From Chrysaora quinquecirrha (Eukaryota > Cnidaria > Scyphozoa > Semaeostomeae > Pelagiidae), in the NCBI GenBank assembly GCA_014526335.1, contig JACTAT010000039.1:3396202-3460201 (forward strand): a DNA stretch of 64,000 nucleotides, read 5' to 3'. This document shows positions 19,358-33,086 of this stretch, in pieces. The notes below the pieces were generated by a model, which ran no database searches, was not told the origin of the DNA, and saw nothing but the letters and a program-made list of their open reading frames with translations. The position numbers and the translations under genes were made by a program. The first letter of the stretch is position 1. Every line of letters starts with the position of its first letter.

Positions 19358-22300
19358 CTATTAAGAAAACAAAATATTAATTAGAAAATGAAAGTTACTG
19401 CAAAGCTCTTTATGCAAATCTCTCAAAGATCTTTGTAACTCTGGACTGGATGACAAGAGTGTAATTCAAAGGGAAGGGCCATACTTTGATTTCAGGCTTG
19501 ATGGCTAGAGTGTAATTTGACCGTCATTTTTTTATTACGCATCCAGATGTTCAACGGAGAATTTGATGTAACAAAGGATGCTCAGATGCTAAGATTAAAC
19601 TTATTAAATATATAGTAACGATATAAATTTATTATAGTAACGACTTTAATGGTAGGCTCTAGCTCAGTTTTTCCAGTTATAGTCAATGCTCTCTGGCAAC
19701 GTTGTTCCATGGGGGCATTCCTAATCCCCAGAGGGGGTACTCATTAACTTTCAATCCCTCATCCAATTCATACATCCAATCTATTTCTTCTAGCAAATGA
19801 AAAACTAGAAAAGCTCTTCAAGACGATATATTTGCTTGAAATTGAAATTAGAAACTTCAAAGATTGCGAATTACCTAAGTGTTCATGTTCGCCACCTTTA
19901 TCTCTCTGTTTCGAAGTTGCAGGTGATGGCGCATGCGTTGAGGCGGTATGAGCATGCGTCGTTTGCTCGCATCTTTTCCCTCCAAAACCAGGAGGACATC
20001 TGAAAATACAAAGAAAACATGAAAAGAATTAGAAGATAGGTAAATAAAACTTCCTGCAGAATTTTCTACAGGCAAACCACTTTGCGTGAAAGCATATAAT
20101 GGCTTTTGTCGCACTGGAATTTCCTGCCACTATAGCGGGGATTGCTTTGATTTCTTGAAAATTAAGTTTTCTGGAAAAAGCCCTGAAACAGATCAGTCTA
20201 GTGTCTAGTACCAATGAATATTCAAAGTCTCCGGAAAACGTTCAAAAAACTACTATTAGTTCATCATCAAAATGTCAACAGCCGCGTACCTCTATTGGCT
20301 CGGCCGTGGTCAACTTCAGAATACCTTTATACAGAAGACATCAAGGCCTTAAGTTTACGTTAAGCCTAAGCTGTATGATGTATGGTTATTTATTTATTGC
20401 TAGTGTCACAGAAGTGATATTTCACTAATTCATACTAACATGAAACAACCTCAGAGATAGCATTAGCTTTGACTTGTTGCGATAGGAGCACTCGCATTAA
20501 TTTTCGAGAAGCCAATTTCTTTTCAAACTTTTTAAACTGTTTTACATTTTTGGCTGCTTTGATTTCAGCAGGAACGACGTTCCAGATTTTCAATCCTTGG
20601 CCTACTAATTAGTGACCTACTTGCTGTATACAAGAGAAAAGCAGCACTACCCTAATGGTATGAATGTCTAGCAATTGTATTAAAACAAATACACTCACCG
20701 GCATCTACGTATGGCATATCGTTTTGATGTTTCGTTAACACACACTCCTCCGTTGAGGCAATAAGTTGAACTGCATACGTGAGCACCTTAAAGGAAAGTG
20801 GGACAATAATAAAAAAATCATGAAAAATCATATCGATTGCTTATGAACATATCAAAAGAAGTCTTATTTAAAAGTCGTTTAAGTAAAAACGTTTCCATGT
20901 GCTACCCGGGTACTGAAAATCAAAGCAGCGCTGGACGCGTGGAGAGGCAAGAGTATCTATTACCCCAAAATATATGGGTACGATCCACAGCCTTTAGTTT
21001 GTTAACAGAGGTTGGGGTACGACTGATAGCCTCTTGTTTGACAAAAGAAAAATGCGTTGTTTTCCCCTGGCTAGAACATACAGTACTGCTATCGAGTGGT
21101 CTAACATCGCGATGCCAGATTTTGCGCGACGCGCACGATCCGCGATGCTATCGCGGACCCCTCGATAGAGCTTTCGGATCGCGAGGTCCACGATAGACCC
21201 CTCGATCAACGCGATCCTCTTGCTCTATCGAGGGGTCCGCCATGTCGATCGAGAGGTCCGCGATGTCGATCGAGGGATACGCGATCTCAATCGAGGAGTC
21301 CGCGATTGCTCTATTGTTATATACCGGGGGGATGAGAAAGTTAGGGAAAGCATTTATCTTTCTCTAATAGGATAACAAAATAACACAACAATGAAAATTT
21401 CTTGAAAGTTACTTGTGTGTAAAGTTTAGCTTTCGTTATGAACAGAGAATCTTTTGATAAACTTCGGACTCGTCATATGATTTTCTCATATATTTTCAGC
21501 CTAAACTCGACAGCACTTTCAAATTTTGTAATCATCCGTAAGGGTCCCAGGGCAATATAATACATTACAAAACATTGTTTGTTAAGTTTTCCTTTGTTGC
21601 CGACACATATTCTTCGCACCTGCTGGAAAACTTTTGTTGTTCGGCATTGTGTTAGTGTTGAAAACATTCAAAATCTTTTAGAGGCCCATATGGATTTAGT
21701 ATTCATGTTAGGGACTAGATACTCCAAATACTCCAAAATACTCCAAACAAACCTGCAACCTCCAAAAACTTTAAAAAGTTTTTAGAGTTTAAAAAAAATG
21801 CTTCGCGTGCAAATTATCTTACAATAGAAATTTTGTATTAACATCTTCTGTCATTTTAGTGGTAATTTAGATATTCGAATTAGATTAGTTTCTGTAGAAG
21901 CTATTGATAATATGATCGAATTAAAAAAAGATGACAAAGAAACAAAGACAAATTGGAATTAATTCCTTTGAAATTTCGTAAAAAAAAAACAGGAATATGA
22001 AAACCGATCAAAATAGAAGTACTAATAACTTTATACAATGAATAAAGTCCGAAGGGAGTACTGAGGAAATAAAAACCACAACACATGTGCACACAAGCCC
22101 CATGGGATACATAAACAGTAAACAACTCAGATAAGACAAGTGAAAAGGCTTAGCTGGAAATCCCTGCTTTTAGTCTTATTTTAGTTTCTTTTAGATACGA
22201 GCTCGCATTTGCTTTTTATCTAACATTTGTGATATATACCCTGATGATAAGCATGTTGCACCGAAAAAAGGTTAATTTTTTTCACATCGAATTAAAGACT

Positions 22301-25300
22301 AGGGTACAAATCTGTTGCTTCTATAGGTACGGCATAGAAGCAACAGATTTCTGAAATAAAGCATGTCGATGCATGTTATCGCTTTCTAAACAGGTTTGAG
22401 ATCTTTTGCAAAATGCTTTCAGCGTTTACTAGAGTTTCATAGAGAGATCGCGATTGGATCGCGAAGGTCTCGATAGGAAGCCCGCGATAGACAATCGAGG
22501 GGTCCGCGATACTCCGCGATAGCAAGCATCGCGGGGCATCGCGGATCGTGCGCGACGCGCACGATACGCGATCCGCGATGTTAGACCACTCGATAGCAGT
22601 ACTGTAAGCAGGCCTATTCATTTCTTTCATACGTTTCCTTCTTGAGAAGGCATTTTGAAGCAACAAAGACATATTTTATCTACTGTGAGTCGATCAGGGC
22701 AACATAAAAAGCAGTCACTTTCGGAGACAGTCCCTTCCCAACGCTTAAAAAGAAGTTGGGCGAAACGGAGGTTGGGCAGAGGTTGGGCACAGATTACGTA
22801 AAAACAATGCCCTTACTTGTAGTATTACATGTTTGTCCATCATATAACATATTGACATTGGTTGGACATCTACATGTGTACTGATATCTTGATGATAATA
22901 GGCAAAGATGGCTACAGCCACCATTGTAAGGTTCACATGGATTTTTTGCTGTAAAAGGAAACAAAAAGGGATCAATAATGTGTTTAAAAATGAGGGTAAC
23001 AGAAAATTCTTAGAAAATGAATAAAGAATCAAGTCTCTGTAAATCTCAAATACATTTGCTGGTATTCTAGTTGACCTTAGATCCTTAAAAATCCCACTAA
23101 TATCCTTAAAAACCATTCTAAAATCCTTAAAAATTCCTCCAAACTCCTTAAAATTTTCTCTCCTTCTAAAATCCGTTAAAAATACTTCCAAATCCACTAA
23201 AATCCTTAGAAATCCATCTAAAATCCCTGAAAATCCGTTTGAAGCCTTAAAAATCCTGATACTCAAGGAAATGTTTTCATTAAGTAGCAGGAATGCTTGT
23301 GCAATTCAAGTAAGCAAAAAAGTGCACGAATGACAAAAAAGTGCAAGAAAAAGGATCTACAGTCTTGGTTTGAGATACATTGACAATAAGCACACTCCCC
23401 CAGAGTTTCTAAGGCCATCCTGAAGTTTTTCAATCGTGTGAGTTTGTTTCTCCAAAACCTACTTTTTTCAGAATTTAAAGGCTTAGAAGATTAAAAAACA
23501 CGCCCTTAGATTTGTTAAGCGGGGAAGTAATTGGATCATGAAAATTAACTCTTATTCTATTAATATAAACTATTCGATTATATAACTAAACTAAACTTTT
23601 CAAATATGTTCCCTCTTTGAGTTGTACAGAACTTCAGGATAGCTAAAAAATGCGGACAATCTTTTTGTAGTAATACCGAGGGTCATACGGTCATCCTTAA
23701 AAGCTTTTTTCGTCTAAAATTCCGGAGAGTGTAAACGTCAGAAACAGATTGGAACGAAATAATTGACTAGAGCAGCGGAATTTATACCCTGATGCGGAGC
23801 GAAACGAACCAATTAATAGACCTGTTCTATTCCCATTGTTCCTTTAGTTTTGGATGAGTTATGACGTTACCCCTAAGACAAATCACATCCTCTAACCCCC
23901 CCTCGAATCCTGAGTATCTGCCTGGCCAGCTTGAATGTACAGTTAGCAAACCAAAACCTCTAGAAAACTAGAAACAACAGAACAGAGAAAATTATTAAAT
24001 CAAAGATAAAAGCTTCATACCAGATGGCTGTCGAAGATGATGATACATTTCCACCCCCATGACATCAAAAACATCACGTATTATATAACCATGATCTTTT
24101 CCTGTAAACTTATTCGCTTTGTGAATCGCTTCATTAGTCCAATCAGCCCAATATAGCAGATCTTCGAATACAGTAATTGAGAACGGATGTTGTGATGGTA
24201 CTCTGAGAATAACCTTCCTATCAGTACCATCCAATTTACTACTTTCAATTACTTTCAGTTTTGCATCAGTCCAATAAAGTCTTGAAACAGTGAAATCGAT
24301 TGTTAGGCCATTAGGCCAGCTTCCGTTCAGTTGATGTAGTACTTCTCTTGTTACTAGTTCACCATCCATACTCATCTTTTCAATTTTAGCATGATCTCCC
24401 CAGTCTGTCCAATATATATGCCTAGAAAAATAAATAAATTTGGATTGGTAGTTTCATCTACAAGCAACAAAACTCAACTACACAAGGTACAAAGTTGAGT
24501 TCCTACAATCCTCGCAAAAAAAACATTGGGACAATTTTATACGTATGTTTTACCTTAAACACCCGGTCCCATTACAACATATTTGGGTAATCAAACCCCC
24601 TCCCCCAGACTCATAGTTTGGACCACTGGCAACATCGATTTCAACAACATTGAGTCGGGGGGGCAGGGTCTTTAGAGCGAGAATTTTAAAAAAATTCGAA
24701 GTGCCCCAGCATTTTTGACGAGGATTGTACCTATCGCTGTTAAAATGAATTGTTGGACGCTCAAAAACTATAAGCAAACAGCAATCGGGTTGTATATGAT
24801 TTTAAAAAAGGCTAAGTTTTAGTAGTACGGAACTTCAGGATTGCAATAAATATCCGTAACACCATAACGCATACTTATTTTCGTCTCACACTCCTCAGAG
24901 TATAAACGTCAGAAACAGACTGAAACAATGAACTAAAAATTGTTTCGGTCTATTGTTTCAGTCTGTTTCTGACGTTTATAATATAATCTAAGGGGTGTAA
25001 AAGTCACAGGGAGGAGAGCTTTGGGATGACTCTGGGAGTTACTCGGCGATTTCATTGAGCTCTACATAGCTCAGTGGAGACTTCGTTGGTTCTCTGGTCA
25101 TGCAGCCCAGGTTCGAATCCCACTTACTGTGGTATGCGACTTGTGGAAAAATCTAATCTAAGGAGTGTGTAAGCATGTCCTGTTTTGTGTTATTGCTGTA
25201 TACGAATAATAAGCAATATGCAAACATCTCCAGAATATAGCTACCTTCCATATAACGTAGGATCAATGGCAATAGCACGAGGCTCATCAAGATCAGTATT

Positions 25301-28300
25301 AACCAAAATCAGGCTACTCGATCCATCAAGTTCGGAAACTTCAATCACATCAAGACCAGCATCGGACCAATAAATCTTCCGTCCGATCCAATCGATAGCA
25401 ACCGCGTCCGGAACAGAGCGATTCTTCAACCGAGCAACTGTATGAACGACGTCCGGGTTACTTAATGAAGCTGACTGGATAACTCTTGTTTTTGTGTCCG
25501 CCCAATAGACGTATTCTTCCGCACTGTCGTATGATAAGCCAATTACTCCATCTAGGTTTTTTGCTATTTCCTGCATTCTATCAACTTCAAAGATTAGGAT
25601 GTTGTGTCGATCGGAGAAAATTAACATGGGTTTTTCACCTGAAGGAAAAAAAGAAAATTCATTCAGAAAAAAGAATGAAAGACATGTACCAAAAACGAAT
25701 GATTACCTTGGCTTCGATATCTCGACGCTGGGAAGGGAAGTATGCCAACAGGGGGACATGGTCAACACCTTGAGTGCAAATTAGGGGTGGAGGGGACGTC
25801 TGACTTGCCCCGCCATTTCTTTCGCCCTTGGGTTCATTCAGTAAGTTTGCATGATGAAATAACGTGATAGTTCATAGGAATGAAATGAAATATGTTCTAA
25901 CAAGAAATCGCTAATAGTAGCTCAAAGGTGCAGAAAAATTATGAAAAGCTTTTGCATTTGACCTTTCTTCAGAGTGGGAGACTTCAGAAGTAGATAATTC
26001 AGAAACAGACCGAATAAAAAAGAATTCAGAAATTCATAAGATTCGGCGATAAGATTGACAATTCTAGGCATTTTAATCCTTGTTATAGCTGAACGGGAAA
26101 AAGAAGACTGTCCAGAATAGATCCTTTGAATGTTTGGGTACATCATCAAGTTCTCCTTGGAGTAGAAACATCAAACTTAGAAGATTGAAATGGCTAGGAC
26201 ACATGATGAGACTCCAAGAAGCAAAACTTGCCAAACAAGACCTAAAAGAAAGTCTAAGACCATCAGAAAGACTACGAGGGAGACAAAAAACAAAATGGAT
26301 TACTCAAGTGAATAAAGAACTCCAGAACCATAACATTGAAACACTCCCCTCTTGAACTTTAAAAAGGATAAAAAGTTCGCATCTTGATGGGCTTTTGAAG
26401 TCAAAGATGGTATCGATTTAACCTCTCGCTCACCCAGCTATGGTGCTCTTAAATCAAAAGCACAAGAAGATAATTGGACAATAAATACAAACAACAATGA
26501 TAAAAACATACCAATTGCTTTGCACCTTCGCCCATCAGGTTCAAGTATATAACCTTGAAGACAACTACATTTGAAGCTGCCTTTAGTGTTTTCACAAATC
26601 TGGCTGCAATGTCCAGGAATCATACACTCGTTGATATCTGTAGAGAATACAAATATTAATCGAGATAACCATTAAATCTTTTATTAAATTAACACTAACA
26701 CGAATAAACCAGCTTAACTCAAGCCAGGTATTATTTCCATCAATCAAATCGATTTGACCTGTTGGATTTACCAGGTAGAACATAAAATTTGATAAACCGG
26801 TTTTGTTCAGAGTAGTTAAACTGGTTAAACCTGCTAGCTAGTCTTATTCGAACTGGTTTAACTGCAAATGTGAATGAGCTAATGAGCTAAAACATTTAAA
26901 AGCCTGGAGTTCTAATCAAGCAGGGACTCTTCAATGTAGAATAGGCGAAAACTTCATGAACATACGTAGGTAGAGTAGCAAAAAGACAAATTGTTAGGCC
27001 TTGGCCAAACGATCAAACATTTGAAACCTGCTCAAACAATGTTTGACCGTTTGGCCACATCACAAAACCAAGTTTGACAAGCAGAGTTTGCTTAGCAATG
27101 TTTTTGAAAATGTTTGGCAACATTGGCAAAAGCAAATAAATGTTTGACAAGCAATGTTTTACGGAGTGGCCAAATGGTTAAACATTGCTTGATAAGCATA
27201 TAGTTCAATTGTTTAACAAACAATTCTTGATTGCTTTGCCAAACGGTTGAACATTGCTTGATAAGCAAATTTCAACGGTTTGACAGACAATGTTTTTACG
27301 GAGTGGCCAAATGGTTAAACATTGCTTGATAAGCATATAGTTCAATTGTTTGACAAACAATTCTTGATTACTTGGCCAAAGAGTTAAACACTGGTTTGAT
27401 AAGTAAAGTCAATTGTTTGACAAACAATGTTTTACGGAGTGGCCAAATGGTTAAAGAGTGCTTGACAAGCAAAGTTAAATTGTTTGACAAACAATGTTTG
27501 ATCACTTGGCCAGGGCCTTAAATATAAATCATTAATTAATGCTAATAAAAATAATAAATTAGGAAAAAACCTTTGCAAGTTCGTCTGTCATCTTCAAGTT
27601 CAAAGCCAGGCCTACAGCTGCAAGCATAACCAATCTTTTCATCAGTGCAAATGTGAGTGCAATGTCCATTATGATCCAAACATTCATTAATATCTAGAAA
27701 AACGTAACAAAAATCAAGTATCAAAATACGACATTTATCCCCAGAGCTTAATGTTTTACAAGTAACTTTCGATATGAATCGAGACTGGAGTCCCTAAACA
27801 CAAGAGTAGCAACGTTTGACACCAGTGTCATTACAGCTCCTTCAAGTTTCTTAATTTTTTGTCCTCCTCAGTCAGCATCGAGTTCTTTGCAAAAGTGTTC
27901 CTTTAAAACAGGCGAGGGAAGGAAAATGGTGTCAGTACTTTACTACAAAATACGAAAAAAGATTATGTTAGCGTGCACCAGTACCGTTGACATAATCTTT
28001 TTGCCCTGTCTTTAACTATCCCTTAAAAATAGCAACGCTGTAGCAATGTCCGAAGGACGCTGATGATGATGATAATAACGATGAAGATGATGATAATAAT
28101 GACGATGACGAAGAAGAAGACAACAATGATGAGAATGATGATTATGTTGATGGCGATGATGATGATGATGATGATGAATGATGATGATGATAATGATGAT
28201 GATGATACGTGGTCATGTTGAAGAGGACAATGATGATCACCGTCTTCAACATGATCATCATCGTCTTCAACACGATCATCATCTTCTTAAACAATGATGA

Positions 28301-31300
28301 TCATTTTGAAGACGATGACTGGTGATGGTGATGATGATGATGATGATGATGATGATGGTGATCCATAATGATGATAATGCGAATGATGACATTGATGATC
28401 AGATGAACCTTTCCTGGAAGAATCCCAAAACTTTGAATCGAAAATCGAAATTCTGTAGTTACGTATACTGTACTAATCAATTCGAACTCATCGGTTAAAC
28501 TGTGTATGTAACAAATGAGTCCGTTCAGTGCACCGAAGCCTGTAATCTTCGTTTCAAATGATGAATTAAATTCTAGAACCTTCAAAAGCTATCATAAGAA
28601 TTCGCATACTATGCAGATGACTATATTCGATCATTAGTAGCACTTAGAAGAATTGATTGCCAACTTTGAGTCATTCATTTTCAGATGATTCTCGAAGCCG
28701 CAAACTGTTTTGCAAAAATTCTTCTGTTTAACTTGGCCACAATTTCTACTGCGCCACAATCTCCTCCTCTCTTCAGCACGAAAATATCTTATACCTGAGA
28801 CGACTTCTAGAAACTTCTGACAATAACAACCCAATCAAATTGTATGAAAATATTTCAAAACAAGAAATCAAATCAAATTAGATTCGAGCAACATTTTGCA
28901 ATATTGTAGTCAAACCTTTTTTTCTAAGCTCGACCGAGCCGGCTTTTTTGCGAGAAAATCATGCTGTCAAATTTTTAGTTTCGAAAATCTTGATGTTAGA
29001 ATGTTCCTGCATAGTGGATCGAACTCACAACCCTTAGCCCAAAAATCAAGCGCATTATTCCACTGCGCTACACTAACAGTTTATACTAATTGATGTTTTT
29101 GGCAAGCAATTGCATTTTGTTAATTATGCCCACTAACGACAACACTTAACGGCGATTTCAAAGTTTAATTCCTATCATTTGTGGTTTTATCTTTTGTTAC
29201 GCGGTTTGGCAGGAAAAAGCGTCTATATGCCTATCTATCTATTTTCTATGCGTACATGCGTTCCACGACACCGTTTTAATATGTCCTTCGGACATAAAAA
29301 AAGAACATTGTGCTTGCTAGTAGTAAACCTTTTCAAAGAGATCTGGGTCGGCACGACATTTTTCTGGAAGACGGTGGACATCTTTAGTAAGAGAAGCCTC
29401 TCCAAGTGCAGGCACCTGTATTGCAGTCTCTTAAGGAAGAGGTGATGCAGCAAATTTTGCTTCAAATTCATATTTTATTGGAGTTAAAGTGAAAGAAAGG
29501 ATTCAAGTCTCAGCTTATCAGCTCAAGGAGACGTTTAATCAAGTATTTTCCATTTTGAGATCTACTGCATGATCACTTGCGCCTGCAGATATTTTCAACA
29601 TTTGTTTTCGCAGATTCTTCTCTTTGTCTTTTATTATTCTTTATTCTTAAGAACAATTTGCTACACTACCTCTCTTAAAGCTAATGCAATCCCGGTCGTG
29701 CATGCAGGGAGGATTCCTTAATAAAGATGTCTTCCACCTTCCAGAAAAATGCTGTCAAGACCCAGACTTCTTGGAAAAGTTCGTATGTTCTGCTTGCGAA
29801 GAAACTTAAAGAAATTTCAAAATTCTCACGGCAATCATGAAAGAATTCATAAACACCATAAATGGTCTATAGAAGAGATCTGTATCTATGACCTTTCCAC
29901 CCGTTCATTGTCAATATGATCAGTTTGTGGTGTCATTTCAAATACATTTTCAAAGCAAGACACACAGATAAAAACAGTCGCATGCACACACCACCCGCTT
30001 TATTTTATGAAGAACCTAGCTCAAGGCCTAGTTCCAAAAATTCCTTATTTTTTTTACCTCTTTTGCTTAAATTTTAGTGCCCAAATGTCCTTAATAGCTC
30101 CTTAATGTTAAATGCACATTTAGAGGAGGGGGGCTTTGGGGGGTATCAAAACCCGAAAACCCGGAGGAAAATTCGGAAAAACCCGAAAACCCGGACAAAA
30201 TTTTGGCAAAACCCGGAAACCCGCAGACAGAAAATCAAAAATCCCGAAAACTGCATTGGGTTACCATAATTATTCATTGCCAAACGGTCGGTATCATCGT
30301 TTTTTTACTTATTTTGCTTCACTAGCTTCATTTCTTTACCAACAACAAATGCAAATGCCTAATATAAACCGTAGTACAGGATTTTTGAGACTCGCAACAA
30401 AAGCGACAAATAACGACTACAATCTGTACCTTGAACCAAGGGAAACGCCATTTGCGTTTTCAATTTCATCCTGGTTCACTATCGATATCTCTCCGCTCTC
30501 CTTCATATTCGACTTCAGCATCCTCGTCATTGTTCGCATCAAACTATCAATTTCGTTTGCCGTTTCATTAGTCCTTCATCTGTCATTCACTCCGTTCCAC
30601 TTTTAGATCCACTGTCATTATCATCTCCTTCGAAATTCAAATTGAAACCATCGGTGATAGATCTCGATGTCGCTGCCCAGTAAGTCAAACGTTTGGTGCT
30701 TTCCTTCATTTTTGCACCGAAGGACCAAGCGTGTTCCAACATCGAAATATCAACGCATACCAAAGCTAATCGTTTTGGAAGAGACATGAGGCCCATTTAA
30801 AACCCAATTGATATTTTCCGAAGACCTGACTTCCTGCTTGTTATCGTGGAGAACATCGCTACAAAATTTAATCAGATCATGTGCTTGGGTCAATGATTAG
30901 CTGTACACGAAGAAAAGAGAATGCCTCGTAAAGAGATCCAATGACAAAGAAAGAAGGGTGTATATCTTATTCCCTTTATATATTATGGTTACCCGTGGTT
31001 ACCCGTGGTTACCCTTGCTAAATCCATACAAAATGCATATAGAATCATGGTTACCCGTATGGTTACCCGATGGTTACCCGTACGCTCTCAGCTCTGTACA
31101 ATGTTTTTATGGATAGAACCGTTCGTCGAACATAACAGCGTCATAGATTAAGGGTGTGGCTTCTGGGCGTGTAATTTTTCGACTTTTGCTGGACTTACAT
31201 TATACTGTATACTCATTGAGCATTGAAGGGGAATTTTAGTAAGAAACAGATATTTTGTAGCATCTTCTTGAAAATTTCAGTTCCTCTCAAAACAATGTTC

Positions 31301-33033
31301 TACAGACAATCTTGGACAAAATATTTGGAACAAGGCATTTTCTCCAAGGAATATGACCTATTCCACTGATTTTCTACTTCAATAACTCCAATTCTTCCCC
31401 CTCTTACCCCCAAAACAATGATGGTAGTAGAGCAAGACAACTTTGGTTCGAAACAACATTGTAACGGGGGAGAAGGGGGAATCAATAGATAATAGCAGAA
31501 CTATTTAGGCCGTTCCAATATATTTTGTCCAAGATTGTAGCTACATAACCGAGGCTTTCCAGCTCTTAAAAGTAAACTTTACTGTATTGACGTTTATCAT
31601 AGTTTCAAGAACTGTTTATGAATTTCACAAATTGATATATCCTATATGACGGAAAAACCCGAAAACCCGCACATTTTACTACAATTGAGCTAAAAATGGC
31701 AAAACCCGTGTCAAATATGCTGAACCCGAAAACCCGCACCTTTTTTTCGAATAACCCGAAAACCCGAGGGGAGTAAAACCCCAAAGCCCCCCTCTTAGAG
31801 CCGTGACTATTAAAAGAGACGGAAAAAAGTCAGTTGTTAATGACAAAAGCGTGAAACTACTCAAAGAGACATTTGAAACATGCGTAACATACAATTTATG
31901 GGAGTTTTGACTGCAAATTAATGGAACTAGCTTTCTAATTTTTGAACGTTTGCAGTGATCAAAATATTCAAAATTGAATAGTTCCTAAGCGATTGATTTT
32001 TGTATTAAATAGTATATCTTCTTTAAATTTCTCAGCCTTCAAAATGTAGATTCCTTATAAAGAGGTTCTTTATTAAAAAAAAGCGTTTTGGATATGTTTC
32101 TTAGGAAACTACTGGAAACTACTGCTGGAAACTTCTCAATGAAACATTTGAAAGATGCGAAACACTCAATTTATGCAAGTTCTGACAGCAAATGGATAGA
32201 GCAGACTTCCTAATTCTTGAAAAGCTGCAGTGATAGCAATATTCAAAGTAGTTCCTTCGCGATTTTATCCTTAGTGGTAAAAGTTCTTTAAAAGTTCTTT
32301 GGGGCTTCTACATGTAGGTTCCTTATAAAGTGGTTCTCTATAAAAAAAAGCGTGTACACAAATTCTCCTACATCGTAAATTGGTAGAAAAAACAAAAATA
32401 CTCACGGCAATCCATTTCATCCTCTCCTGACGGGCAATCCTTTTTCATGTCACATTTCTTGGACATATCAATACACAGTCCACTGCAATTGAATTGGTTT
32501 GCTTTACATGAAGGTTTAACAGTACAGCCCTCTTCATCACTACCATCACTACAATCTCTTTCACCATCGCATCGCCAATGCCTCAAAATACATCTTCCTA
32601 TTGGCCCAGTGTTGCTTGATCTGCATGGTATTTCACCTTGTTTACATGAGGTTTTTGGCTTTTGGGAACACACTGATTCTTCTTCATCGCTATTATCACG
32701 ACAATCATCTTCACCGTCGCATTTCCAACTGTCTTTTATACATCGACGATTGTTACAAGTAAATTGTCCAATTTTACAGCTAGGTGCAGCTAAAGTATTA
32801 GGAAAAGTAATGATACAGCTGTTATAACAAATATTGTGCAACAATGCAATGATTATGATGAAGAGAATGATGATGAATGAGAACAACAATGATGATGATG
32901 ATGGAAATTTAAGATGAAGATGATAAAGATGCAATTTATGACGATAACAGCTACAGCAACGAGAATGATGTTTGTGACGATAATAATGATCATGACCATG
33001 ATGACGATGATGATGATAGCAATAATGTTGATT

Positions 33034-33086
<53 letters not shown>

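Larger units (their letters stand above)
30000..32094. mobile_element. MITE family T copy split by a nested insertion
   Basis: Left part 30000-30120 (CGCTTTATTTTATGAAGAAC, CTAGCTCAAGG) and right part 31800-32094 (TTCCTTATAAAGAGGTTCTT ... AAAAAGCG) are the two ends of family T, intact at 52276-52709 and 49685-50081. The ~1.68 kb between them is a different element inserted later. Lies in LDL-receptor intron 6. Confidence 0.65.

Noticed and set aside
29010..29080. Possible functional tRNA gene on the minus strand
   Set aside because: A- and B-box-like parts exist but the T stem and acceptor stem do not pair.
30136..30606. 156-codon plus-strand frame starting with Lys/Pro/Gly repeats
   Set aside because: Its start is the translated AAACCCGAAAACCC end of a DNA element, and the rest has no family features.
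32447..32827. 126-codon plus-strand frame
   Set aside because: Antisense of the three-LDLa exon, whose minus-strand Cys pattern is unmistakable.
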